Of a DNA stretch of 5,475 bases, positions 1-4,397 are shown piece after piece. A program made the translations under genes and the position numbers. Source of the stretch: Candidatus Omnitrophota bacterium. Its GTDB lineage: Bacteria; Hinthialibacterota; Hinthialibacteria; Hinthialibacterales; JAKPRU01. Under the pieces are notes generated by a model. That model was not told the origin of the DNA and did no database searches. It saw nothing but the letters and a program-made list of their open reading frames with translations. The stretch lies in NCBI GenBank assembly GCA_029557025.1, contig JAKPRU010000477.1, positions 1 through 5,475 of the forward strand, read 5' to 3'. Within the stretch, counting starts at the first letter, position 1; every line of letters starts with the position of its first letter.

Positions 1-14
1 GAAACCGTGGGAAT

Positions 15-37
15 GGTAGTTTGTAACTGCCGCTTTT
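15..37 (+). terminator. Possible weak rho-independent terminator of an upstream gene
   Basis: GGTAGTT (15-21) pairs with AACTGCC (25-31) around a TGT loop, giving 7 bp with one G-U pair. It is followed by GCTTTT at 32-37. The short stem and four-base T-run make this weak. It would separate the tRNA from a gene lying before the window. Confidence 0.3.
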
Positions 38-59
38 ACCAACTCGTTTCAATAAACGT

Positions 60-132
60 TGGGGAGTGGTCGAATGGTTAAGACGTCTGACTCTGGATCA
101 GAAGGCTGAAGGTTCGATCCCTTCCTCCCCAG
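60..132 (+). tRNA. tRNA-Gln (anticodon CTG)
   Basis: A full cloverleaf can be drawn. The acceptor stem is TGGGGAG (60-66) with CTCCCCA (125-131). The D-stem is GTC/GAC (69-71/82-84). The anticodon stem is TCTGA (86-90) with TCAGA (98-102) around loop CTCTGGA, so the anticodon is CTG at 93-95, reading CAG. The T-stem is GAAGG/CCTTC (108-112/120-124) with loop TTCGATC. The discriminator is G132, and the next bases (TAC) are not CCA, so CCA must be added by nucleotidyltransferase. A U1-A72 pair closing the acceptor is typical of bacterial tRNA-Gln. No other tRNA adjoins it. Confidence 0.95.
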
Positions 133-242
133 TACTTGAAAATACCGGACTTACGATATTTTTCCCTTCCAAAGAGAAAAGGGCGCCTGACGAAAGAAAT
201 GTGGACTTAATCCCCATTCCCGTTCTCAAAAAGGAAAACCCG

Positions 243-1310
243 ATGACCCCGAAAGAACGTGTGCTGACTGCCCTCGCCTGCCGGGAACCCGACCGAGTCC
301 CGCTGGATTACTCGTCGAATCCGGGAATCGACAGAAGGCTGAAAGCGCATTACGGACTTTCTCCGGATGATGATGAAGGGCTGCGGCTTGCTCTCGGTGT
401 GGATTTCCGCTGGGTTGATGTCGATTATGTCGGGCCGAGGCTTCACCCCGAAATCCCCGGTCGCCGGGTCAACGACCAATGGGGGATTCGCACCCGCTGG
501 ATCGAACACGAAAGCGGCGGATATTGGGATTTTTGCGACTTCCCGCTCAAAGAGGCCGATGAGGAAACCGTCGCGGCCTGGCCGATGCCGTCCCCGGACG
601 ATTACAATTACAAGGTGGTTCCGGAGATCTGCGACCGGTATCGGGAGTATGCGCTGTTCACGGGCGGCGCAGGGCTGTGCGATATCATTAACAGCACCGG
701 GATGCTTCGAAGCATGGAGGAAGTGCTGGTCGATCTCATCACCGACAACCCCGCCGGTCTGCTTCTGATCGACCGAAAAATCGAAATCCATTTGGAAATC
801 ACACGGCGCACACTGGAGGCCGCACGGGGCAAAATCGACTTCCTCTGGATGGGCGAAGACTTGGGAACGCAAATCTCTCCGATTATCAGCCTGGACCTGT
901 TCCGCAAGCACATCCGTCCTCGTCACCAGAAATTTGTGGACCTCGCGAAATCGTTCGACCTGCCGGTGATGGTTCACACCTGCGGTTCAAGCAGCTGGGC
1001 GTACGAGGATTTCATTGAAATGGGAGTCGACGCGGTTGATACACTTCAACCGGAGGCGGTCAATATGTCGCCGGAGTACCTCAAGAAGACTTTCGGCGGA
1101 CGGCTGGCCTTTCATGGGTGCATTTCTACCGCCGGACCGGTCGCAACAGGGACCCCGGAAGATGTGATCGCAAACGTGCGGGAAACCCTGGAGATTATGA
1201 TGCCGGGCGGCGGATATTGCTGCGCACCCACCCATCAGCTCCAGGACAATTCCCCCACGGAAAACGTGATCGCCATGTACGAGACAGCCCGCGAATATGG
1301 GCGGTATTGA
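243..1310 (+). CDS. Uroporphyrinogen decarboxylase-like (URO-D/MtaA/CmuA family) protein
   Basis: A 355-residue protein with the hallmarks of the URO-D superfamily TIM barrel. This family includes haem-pathway UroD but also corrinoid methyltransferases (MtaA, CmuA) and many uncharacterised members. The N-terminus MTPKERVLTALACREPDRVP is typical of the non-haem members. Visible motifs are GEDLG at 204-208, HTCG at 245-248 (H245/C247, the HxC pair that binds zinc in MtaA-type methyltransferases), FHGCIST at 290-296, GGGYCCAPTH at 322-331 and a C-terminal SPTENVIAMYE. C326 or C327 sits where a third zinc ligand would be. Zinc binding and methyl transfer are inferences. The start at 243 is chosen because AAGGA (231-235) lies 7 nt upstream, and because the longer open frame from 66 runs through the tRNA. 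No corrinoid protein gene is adjacent, so the substrate is unknown. It is unlikely to be true HemE. Confidence 0.9.
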   Translation: MTPKERVLTALACREPDRVPLDYSSNPGIDRRLKAHYGLSPDDDEGLRLALGVDFRWVDVDYVGPRLHPEIPGRRVNDQWGIRTRWIEHESGGYWDFCDFPLKEADEETVAAWPMPSPDDYNYKVVPEICDRYREYALFTGGAGLCDIINSTGMLRSMEEVLVDLITDNPAGLLLIDRKIEIHLEITRRTLEAARGKIDFLWMGEDLGTQISPIISLDLFRKHIRPRHQKFVDLAKSFDLPVMVHTCGSSSWAYEDFIEMGVDAVDTLQPEAVNMSPEYLKKTFGGRLAFHGCISTAGPVATGTPEDVIANVRETLEIMMPGGGYCCAPTHQLQDNSPTENVIAMYETAREYGRY

Positions 1311-1429
1311 GTCGATTTCGGATTTCAAAACGACATGCCGATCTCAGGCTATAGAAAAACTCCGCACACTCCTTCGGAATAACAACCGGCCCATCCTTTC
1401 GAGCGAAGGGAGAAGTCTCGTCAAGGATC

Positions 1430-1451
1430 AACTCGTTTATTTCAACGAGTT
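1430..1451 (+). terminator. Perfect 8-bp stem-loop after the URO-D-like gene
   Basis: AACTCGTT (1430-1437) and AACGAGTT (1444-1451) are exact inverted copies around the loop TATTTC. The stem lies 120 bp past the end of the URO-D-like gene. The following sequence AATCGTTTC is only mildly T-rich, so terminator function is uncertain. It might instead stabilise the transcript end or be a repeat remnant. Confidence 0.35.
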
Positions 1452-1606
1452 AATCGTTTCATCCGTAATTACCACATTCGAACCACGCCAATCTCCTCCA
1501 CAGCGGTGAAAATGCCAAAGTTGGAAAGATCCTTACTCGAAACGCCGGTTCCTCATCCGTCGATGGGCCGACCTTTCGATAAACTCAAGACACGCGGAAT
1601 CAAGAA

Positions 1607-1646
1607 CCGGCTCCGGACCGAGCCACATTGGGAAACAAGGAGCCGG
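1607..1646 (-). terminator. GC-rich inverted repeat just past the minus-strand gene
   Basis: CCGGCTCC (1607-1614) and GGAGCCGG (1639-1646) are perfect inverted copies separated by 24 bases. They begin 9 bp beyond the stop codon of the minus-strand gene. On the minus strand the stem is followed by TTCTTGATT, a poor but T-rich tail. The position suggests a terminator for the minus-strand transcript. The long loop and imperfect T-tract keep confidence low. Confidence 0.35.
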
Positions 1647-1654
1647 AGCGGCGT

Positions 1655-2221
1655 TCAGTCCTCATCCGGGGTTTCGGAGGATCGGGGATGGAAAACATGG
1701 CGCCATGCGTGTTGCCTTGGGTCGAACCGGAAGGAAAACGGGCGCTTCGGAACAAATTCCCCCAGCGGCAAATGGCTCAGTTCATCCTCAAGATGAAAAT
1801 CCTCGGATGCAATGTCCGGCCAGACCGGCAGAGAGATGTACGGCGCGAAAACCTCCGCTTTGACCGTCAGCCACACCGCCGATTGGGGAGAATCGGAGAA
1901 AAGCAGGTCCTCAGGGGAGTACCCTTCTTCGCGGATGATCTCGGCGACATCCATGCCGTTGACCGTCTCAAGTGTCAGCGCGTGCAAGGGCCAGGAGAAC
2001 CGCCGACTCTTCCCGAGGGGGATGCGGGAGGAATCGGTGAGCGATCCGAGTTCCGCAGTCACCTCGCAACGGAGAATCGTATCTCCGTGCGCAAAGTTGA
2101 CGATAATAAATCGAACACGGAGAGGACTCTGCCGTTCGTTTATGGCGAGGATGCAGATAATGGGAATCCGAAGCCTCCCATCATCGAGCGCCCCCGATCC
2201 GGCATAAGGGATCCGTTCCAT
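1655..2221 (-). CDS. Uncharacterised protein, divergently transcribed
   Basis: I do not recognise this 188-residue protein. It is preferred over the overlapping plus-strand frame (1628-2263) because its codons look natural (CTC/CTG, GCG, CCG, GAG/GAT, almost no AGA or ATA), while the opposite frame is arginine-heavy and shadow-like. It starts MERIPYAGSG and has two beta-rich stretches: IPIICILAIN...VRFIIVNFAHG near residues 19-47, and a later VWLTVKAEVFAPYISLPVWP segment. An acidic tract (DIASEDFHLEDE) follows, then a basic/aromatic C-terminus ending SSETPDED. It has no signal peptide, membrane helix or recognisable motif. The frame stays open upstream to GTG (2284) and TTG (2287). ATG at 2221 is chosen as the first ATG, though its ribosome site (AGGCGG, about 11 nt upstream) is poor. 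A hairpin follows the stop codon. Confidence 0.65.
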   Translation of the reverse strand: MERIPYAGSGALDDGRLRIPIICILAINERQSPLRVRFIIVNFAHGDTILRCEVTAELGSLTDSSRIPLGKSRRFSWPLHALTLETVNGMDVAEIIREEGYSPEDLLFSDSPQSAVWLTVKAEVFAPYISLPVWPDIASEDFHLEDELSHLPLGEFVPKRPFSFRFDPRQHAWRHVFHPRSSETPDED

Positions 2222-2279
2222 TGCCGTCTTGCCGCCTGGATACAGGGTCCCTGTCTTGACTGAGGACCCGGCGCATGGT

Positions 2280-2308
2280 TTCACCAATTTATGAAACTAG
2301 GATATAGT
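2280..2308 (+). promoter_or_regulatory. Sigma-70-like promoter for the acetyltransferase/BMC-P block
   Basis: TTCACC (2280-2285, 4 of 6 to TTGACA) and TATAGT (2303-2308, 5 of 6 to TATAAT) are separated by exactly 17 bases in an AT-rich patch. Transcription would start about 20 bp before the acetyltransferase start codon. This is a pattern match only. Confidence 0.5.
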
Positions 2309-2319
2309 AATTTTTTCAA
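2291..2319 (-). promoter_or_regulatory. Possible sigma-70-like promoter for the minus-strand gene
   Basis: Read on the minus strand, TTGAAA (2319-2314, 5 of 6) and TTTCAT (2296-2291, 4 of 6) are 17 bases apart. They overlap the plus-strand promoter and face the uncharacterised minus-strand gene, whose ATG is about 70 bp away. The -10 is weak. Confidence 0.3.
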
Positions 2320-2334
2320 TGGTCTCAGGTCTGT

Positions 2335-2850
2335 ATGGAACAAATTCTCATGATTCGACGTGCTCTTGTCCGAGATGTGAAAGAAATCAAGTCGCTCAAC
2401 GACCGATACAGGGAGGAGGGCAACCTGCTGCCGCGGTCATTGACAGACATCTATGAAAACGTGCGGGATTTTTTTGTGATCGACGAGGATGGGAAGATCG
2501 GCGGGTGTGTGGCTTTGCATGTGGTTTGGGAGGACTTGGCGGAGATCAAGTCCCTTGTGATCGACAGGGAATTTCGAAAGAAGGGGTATGGGGACCGGTT
2601 GTTTCTGACGGCGATGCGTGAGGCGCGGGATTTGCAGGTTGCCGATGTGTTCGCGCTGACTGCGATCCCCGGATATTTCGCCGCGAAGGGATTCAAAGAG
2701 ATTGACAAGTCTGTTTTGCCGCATAAAGTCTGGGCGGAATGTGTGAAATGCCCGAAGTTCCCCGATTGCGATGAGGTGGCGGTGATCGCGAATGTGGCGG
2801 AATGGTTTGCAACGTATGGGGCCAAGTTTGGAACCGAGGAGGTTGCCTGA
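2335..2850 (+). CDS. argA: Stand-alone GNAT acetyltransferase, N-acetylglutamate synthase type
   Basis: A 171-residue single-domain GNAT protein. Members of this short ArgA-like family acetylate glutamate from acetyl-CoA, the first step of arginine synthesis, without the kinase-like domain of classical ArgA. Recognisable blocks are LLPRS (31-35), the DIYENVRDFFV region (38-48), CVALHVVWEDLAEIKSLV (58-75), the acetyl-CoA phosphate-binding RKKGYG (81-86), VFALT (105-109), YFAAKGF (114-120), and a C-terminal LPHKVWAECVKCPKFPDCDE with cysteines 136, 139 and 145. These match the family closely, but the substrate is inferred. The ATG at 2335 is used. An internal ATG at 2350 (MIRRAL) matches the usual family start but has no ribosome site, and the upstream CAGG at 2335 is itself weak. 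Its TGA overlaps the next gene's ATG, implying translational coupling to a microcompartment vertex protein, an unexpected partner for arginine synthesis. Confidence 0.85.
   Translation: MEQILMIRRALVRDVKEIKSLNDRYREEGNLLPRSLTDIYENVRDFFVIDEDGKIGGCVALHVVWEDLAEIKSLVIDREFRKKGYGDRLFLTAMREARDLQVADVFALTAIPGYFAAKGFKEIDKSVLPHKVWAECVKCPKFPDCDEVAVIANVAEWFATYGAKFGTEEVA
2836..2842 (+). promoter_or_regulatory. Strong ribosome binding site inside the acetyltransferase 3' end
   Basis: GAGGAGG lies 7 nt before the ATG at 2850, within the last codons of the acetyltransferase gene. It fixes the start of the BMC-P gene at the TGATG overlap and excludes the longer open frame beginning at 2802. Confidence 0.8.
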
Positions 2851-3149
2851 TGTTCCTGGGAAAAGTAGTCGGCACGGTGGTTTCCACCCAAAAAGATCCG
2901 AAACTGCGGGGCGGCAAGCTCCTGGTTGTTCAGCATGTCACCATGGACCTCGAACCGGCGAAGGGATTTGCGGTTGCGATGGATTCGGTCGGCGCCGGGC
3001 AGGGGGAACTTGTGATTTGTGCCGCCGGATCATCCGCGCGTATGACCGAAGTCACCGAGGGGCTGCCGGTGGACACCGTGATTCTGGGGATTGTGGACAG
3101 TTTGGAGATTGAAGGAAAGATTGTGTTTCGGAAGGAAGAGGAAGCGTGA
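2850..3149 (+). CDS. BMC-P microcompartment vertex protein (EutN/CcmL family), copy 1
   Basis: A 99-residue protein with the classic EutN/CcmL layout. In known systems these proteins form pentamers that cap the vertices of icosahedral bacterial microcompartment shells. The features are an N-terminal beta strand FLGKVVGTVVSTQKDP (2-17), GKLLVVQ (22-28), the signature DSVGAGQGELVICAAGSSAR (45-64) and the closing strand VDTVILGIVDSLEI (74-87). The short acidic tail is FRKEEEA. The length is normal for the family. The gene begins on the A of the acetyltransferase TGA and has a strong GAGGAGG site, so the two are co-translated. No BMC-H or BMC-T shell gene lies in the window, so it may be a satellite copy serving a distant shell locus. 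The family assignment is firm; the compartment's cargo cannot be judged from here. Confidence 0.93.
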   Translation: MFLGKVVGTVVSTQKDPKLRGGKLLVVQHVTMDLEPAKGFAVAMDSVGAGQGELVICAAGSSARMTEVTEGLPVDTVILGIVDSLEIEGKIVFRKEEEA

Positions 3150-3165
3150 GATCCCTCCTCCATCC

Positions 3166-3207
3166 CCCCGTAAACGGGGGGAAGAATCTCCCTCCCTGTT
3201 TACGGGG
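3166..3207 (+). repeat. 16-bp stem-loop between the two BMC-P genes
   Basis: Bases 3166-3181 pair with 3192-3207 as 14 Watson-Crick pairs plus two G-U pairs around a 10-nt loop (3182-3191). The outer ten pairs are the perfect inverted repeat CCCCGTAAAC / GTTTACGGGG. A competing short palindrome is C6-GTAAAC-G6 at 3164-3181, and another stem is CCCTCCC/GGGAGGG at 3190-3196/3205-3211. The element resembles the GC-rich REP-like palindromes scattered in many environmental genomes. With no T-run after it, it is more likely an mRNA-stability or partial attenuation element than a full terminator. Confidence 0.7.
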
Positions 3208-3290
3208 AGGGGCGGGGTGGGGGAAATCTGTTTCTGGGGAGGGGCGGGGTGGGGGAGTGCTGTTCTCACGGGGAGGGGCGGGGTGGGGGA
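3196..3290 (+). repeat. Three-unit 32-bp tandem repeat with G-quadruplex cores
   Basis: Units begin at 3196, 3228 and 3260, an exact 32-bp period. Each opens with CTGTTT-like sequence (CTGTTTAC, CTGTTTCT, CTGTTCTCAC). Each contains an identical 21-base core, G4-A-G4-C-G4-T-G5-A, at 3204-3224, 3236-3256 and 3270-3290. The third unit has a 2-base insertion before the core. Four G-runs separated by single bases are the arrangement known to favour very stable parallel quadruplexes. The G-rich strand is the coding strand, so the structure could form in the mRNA between the two BMC-P genes. There are no unique spacers, so this is not CRISPR. Confidence 0.9.
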
Positions 3291-3293
3291 AAG

Positions 3294-3299
3294 AAGGAG
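3294..3299 (+). promoter_or_regulatory. Ribosome binding site of the second BMC-P gene
   Basis: AAGGAG lies 9 nt before the ATG at 3309 and 15 nt before the alternative ATG at 3315, favouring 3309. It sits only 4 bases after the last G-quadruplex core, so folding of the G-tract could affect ribosome access. Confidence 0.7.
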
Positions 3300-3308
3300 T
3301 AGCCTGTA

Positions 3309-3596
3309 ATGCAGATGGCGAAAGTAATCGGATCGGTTTGGGCGACGCGCAGGCATTCCAGTTTGGGCGGGGTGAAACTATGTATTATCCAGCCGGTCGA
3401 TCACGAGCGGAAACCACAGGGAGCGCCGTTGATTGCACCGGACATTACCAACCAGGTGGGACGGGGTGAGTTTGTGTTTTTTGTAGATGGTGGCGATGCA
3501 ACCCGCCTCGCCCCCGGCCCACGTCTGCCTTACGACGCCGCCGTGGTGGGGATTATCGACAGCTTGTCTACGGATGCGGTCGTGGAAGTCCCTTGA
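3309..3596 (+). CDS. BMC-P microcompartment vertex protein (EutN/CcmL family), copy 2, diverged
   Basis: A 95-residue second EutN/CcmL-type protein. It keeps the fold markers AKVIGSVWATRRH (4-16), GVKLCIIQPVD (21-31), a DITNQVGRGEFVFFVDGGDAT block (45-65) in the place of the usual D-x-VGAGxGExV signature, and YDAAVVGIIDSL (75-86). It lacks the acidic tail of copy 1 and carries a longer middle loop (HERKPQGAPLIAP). The two copies are clearly paralogous but quite different, as in microcompartment loci that encode several non-interchangeable vertex proteins. No promoter is evident in the 159-bp gap before it, so it is probably the third gene of the acetyltransferase operon. The intervening hairpin and G-rich array may lower its expression relative to copy 1 (inference). 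Confidence 0.9.
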   Translation: MQMAKVIGSVWATRRHSSLGGVKLCIIQPVDHERKPQGAPLIAPDITNQVGRGEFVFFVDGGDATRLAPGPRLPYDAAVVGIIDSLSTDAVVEVP

Positions 3597-3663
3597 TTTT
3601 GCTTGGCTTACGTGGGGGGAATTCGGACTGAAAGGGGTACTTGCTGCCTCTTTTATGCCCGTC

Positions 3664-3682
3664 TTTTCCCGGCCGGGGAAAA
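3664..3682. other. Palindrome TTTTCCC / GGGAAAA after the second BMC-P gene
   Basis: TTTTCCC (3664-3670) pairs with GGGAAAA (3676-3682) around GGCCG. It is followed by a long A-rich tract (3679-3697), not T-rich, so it does not read as an ordinary plus-strand terminator. The A-tract could act as an UP-like element for the promoter that starts at 3711. Confidence 0.4.
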
Positions 3683-3710
3683 AATAAGAAAAAAATTTCT
3701 GAAAACACTC

Positions 3711-3739
3711 TTGACAGGAGTATGACTTTGTCATATACT
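3711..3739 (+). promoter_or_regulatory. Near-consensus sigma-70 promoter of the RHH regulator gene
   Basis: TTGACA (3711-3716, 6 of 6) and TATACT (3734-3739, 5 of 6) have the ideal 17-bp spacer, with an A-rich tract immediately upstream. Transcription should begin near 3746, giving a roughly 20-nt leader. This is the best promoter in the window and implies tight repression or high output. Confidence 0.85.
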
Positions 3740-3746
3740 ATCATAC
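3720..3746. promoter_or_regulatory. Candidate RHH operator: TATGA/TCATA half-sites every 10 bp
   Basis: TATGAC (3721-3726) and GTCATA (3730-3735) form a perfect palindrome around TTT. A third half-site TCATA occurs at 3741-3745, exactly 10 bp after the TCATA at 3731-3735. The sites cover the spacer, the -10 box and the probable start point. Ribbon-helix-helix repressors typically bind short repeated half-sites about one helical turn apart in their own promoters, so autorepression is likely (inference). Confidence 0.6.
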
Positions 3747-3765
3747 GCAAAGAAGGTGACCGGCA

Positions 3766-4101
3766 ATGAGCAAAGTTCGGATCACCATCACGATAGACGA
3801 GGATCTTCTGGAAAGCATCGATCGGATCGCCGGGAAGCTCAAGGAGAATCGTTCGTCGCTGATCGAGCGATTTCTGCGCGAGGCTGTCGCGGAAGAGGAG
3901 ATGATGTTGAGTCCGATGGTTCGCCACATGCTCAGTTCGGCTATGGCTTCGCCGCAAGTTGTGGAATCGCTGCGAGGCGCGCTGCGAAACGAGATGGAAG
4001 AAAGGCATTACAATGTCGTGGCGGATAAGCTGGATCGGATGCAGTCCGTGTCGATGAGGGCCGCGCGTCTGAGAGAAGAACCGCACGGGAAAAAGGAATA
4101 G
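3766..4101 (+). CDS. Ribbon-helix-helix (CopG/Arc-type) transcriptional regulator
   Basis: A 111-residue protein. Residues 1-45 form a recognisable RHH domain: beta strand KVRITITID (3-11), helix A DEDLLESIDRIAGKL (11-25), the turn KENRSSL (26-32) and helix B IERFLREAVAEEE (33-45). In this fold, dimers insert a two-stranded sheet into the major groove. Residues 46-111 are predicted helical and charged (for example ESLRGALRNEMEERHYNVVADKLDRMQ) and probably serve oligomerisation or partner binding; I cannot assign them. The start at 3766 is supported by AGAAGG (3751-3756) 9 nt upstream. No toxin gene follows, since 303 non-coding bases come next, so this is an orphan regulator, not an obvious antitoxin. 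The half-sites over its promoter suggest self-regulation. Confidence 0.85.
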   Translation: MSKVRITITIDEDLLESIDRIAGKLKENRSSLIERFLREAVAEEEMMLSPMVRHMLSSAMASPQVVESLRGALRNEMEERHYNVVADKLDRMQSVSMRAARLREEPHGKKE

Positions 4102-4159
4102 GGATATTTCCATCCCGGCGCCCTTTTCTCAAGGATGCGAGGAGGGCGGAGCATAGTGG

Positions 4160-4178
4160 CACGGGCGTCTCGCTGGTG
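4160..4178. repeat. Degenerate REP-like hairpin
   Basis: CACGGGCG (4160-4167) faces CGCTGGTG (4171-4178) around TCT, pairing at all but one position if one G-U pair is allowed. The sequence resembles GGCACGGGCG-type palindromes dispersed in environmental genomes (recognised from memory). It appears decayed. Confidence 0.4.
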
Positions 4179-4183
4179 TTCGC

Positions 4184-4210
4184 CTTCCCCCGCGAGAGGG
4201 CCAGGGTAAG
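4184..4210. repeat. Decayed GC-rich repeat-like segment
   Basis: The segment CTTCCCCCGCGAGAGGG followed by CCAGGGTAAG resembles the widespread intergenic pattern of GAGAGGG-CCAGGGTGAGGG. It may be related to the G-rich element at 3196-3290. Recognition is from memory and no alignment was done. Confidence 0.35.
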
Positions 4211-4363
4211 AAAGAGGCCGTTCGTTGTTACCCGACGGTTACTGAAATCTACAACATCCTGTAACACGACGTTGACGAATAATACCTGAAAACCGGAAAG
4301 GAGGCAGGCGACTTCCGGATAGACGGATAGTTGCGCCCATATTTTTACTGAACTCGGACCCGA

Positions 4364-4377
4364 TCCGCCTTGGCGGA
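4364..4377. repeat. Short perfect inverted repeat upstream of the ARPP-1-like gene
   Basis: TCCGCC (4364-4369) and GGCGGA (4372-4377) are exact inverted copies separated by TT, lying 28 bp before the next start codon. It could be a tight leader hairpin or a regulator site. It has no T-run. Confidence 0.45.
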
Positions 4378-4390
4378 AATCTGTATTCAC

Positions 4391-4397
4391 AGGAGGT
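4391..4397 (+). promoter_or_regulatory. Consensus ribosome binding site of the ARPP-1-like gene
   Basis: AGGAGGT lies 7 nt before ATG 4405, an essentially ideal Shine-Dalgarno sequence, so translation initiation should be efficient and the start is secure. Confidence 0.85.

Larger units (their letters stand above)
1311..1654. other. Non-coding interval with hairpins and decayed repeat-like segments
   Basis: I see no convincing gene in these 344 bases; the short plus-strand open frames are arginine/serine-rich and lack good ribosome sites. The interval holds an imperfect palindromic segment at 1392-1429 (ATCCTT at 1393-1398 against AAGGAT at 1423-1428, with an inner CGAGCGAAGG block). It also holds a perfect hairpin at 1430-1451 and a segment at 1572-1594 whose forward translation reads FDKLKTR. 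That peptide is often seen from dispersed intergenic repeats in environmental genomes (from memory). It looks like a repeat graveyard between convergent genes. Confidence 0.5.

Noticed and set aside
60..132. tRNA-Gln as an integration (att) site
   Set aside because: No copy of the tRNA 3' end recurs in the window and there is no integrase gene.
139..163. Terminator after the tRNA (AAAATA / TATTTT stem with T-run)
   Set aside because: The stem has only six A-T pairs and an irregular interior, so it is too weak to call.
66..242. N-terminal extension of the URO-D-like frame back to position 66
   Set aside because: It runs through the tRNA-Gln gene and has no family-like sequence. A ribosome site supports ATG 243.
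207..977. 256-residue minus-strand open frame
   Set aside because: It lies entirely opposite the conserved URO-D-like coding region, so it is a shadow frame.
1297..1796. Short plus-strand open frames (70 and 96 residues) after the URO-D-like gene
   Set aside because: They have low-complexity basic/serine composition, no good ribosome sites, and cross repeat-like DNA.
1628..2263. Long plus-strand open frame opposite the minus-strand gene
   Set aside because: It is arginine-rich with many AGA/AGG/CGA/GGA codons, the usual signature of a shadow. The opposite strand has natural codon use.
3196..3290. Possible CRISPR array
   Set aside because: The units abut with near-identical sequence and no unique spacers, and no cas genes are present.
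3664..3682. Classical rho-independent terminator after the second BMC-P gene
   Set aside because: The palindrome is followed by A-runs, not T-runs, on the transcribed strand, and the reverse strand has its T-run before the stem.
3378..4113. Minus-strand open frames opposite the second BMC-P gene and the RHH gene
   Set aside because: Both lie opposite genes with recognisable families and a strong plus-strand promoter. The predicted proteins look random.
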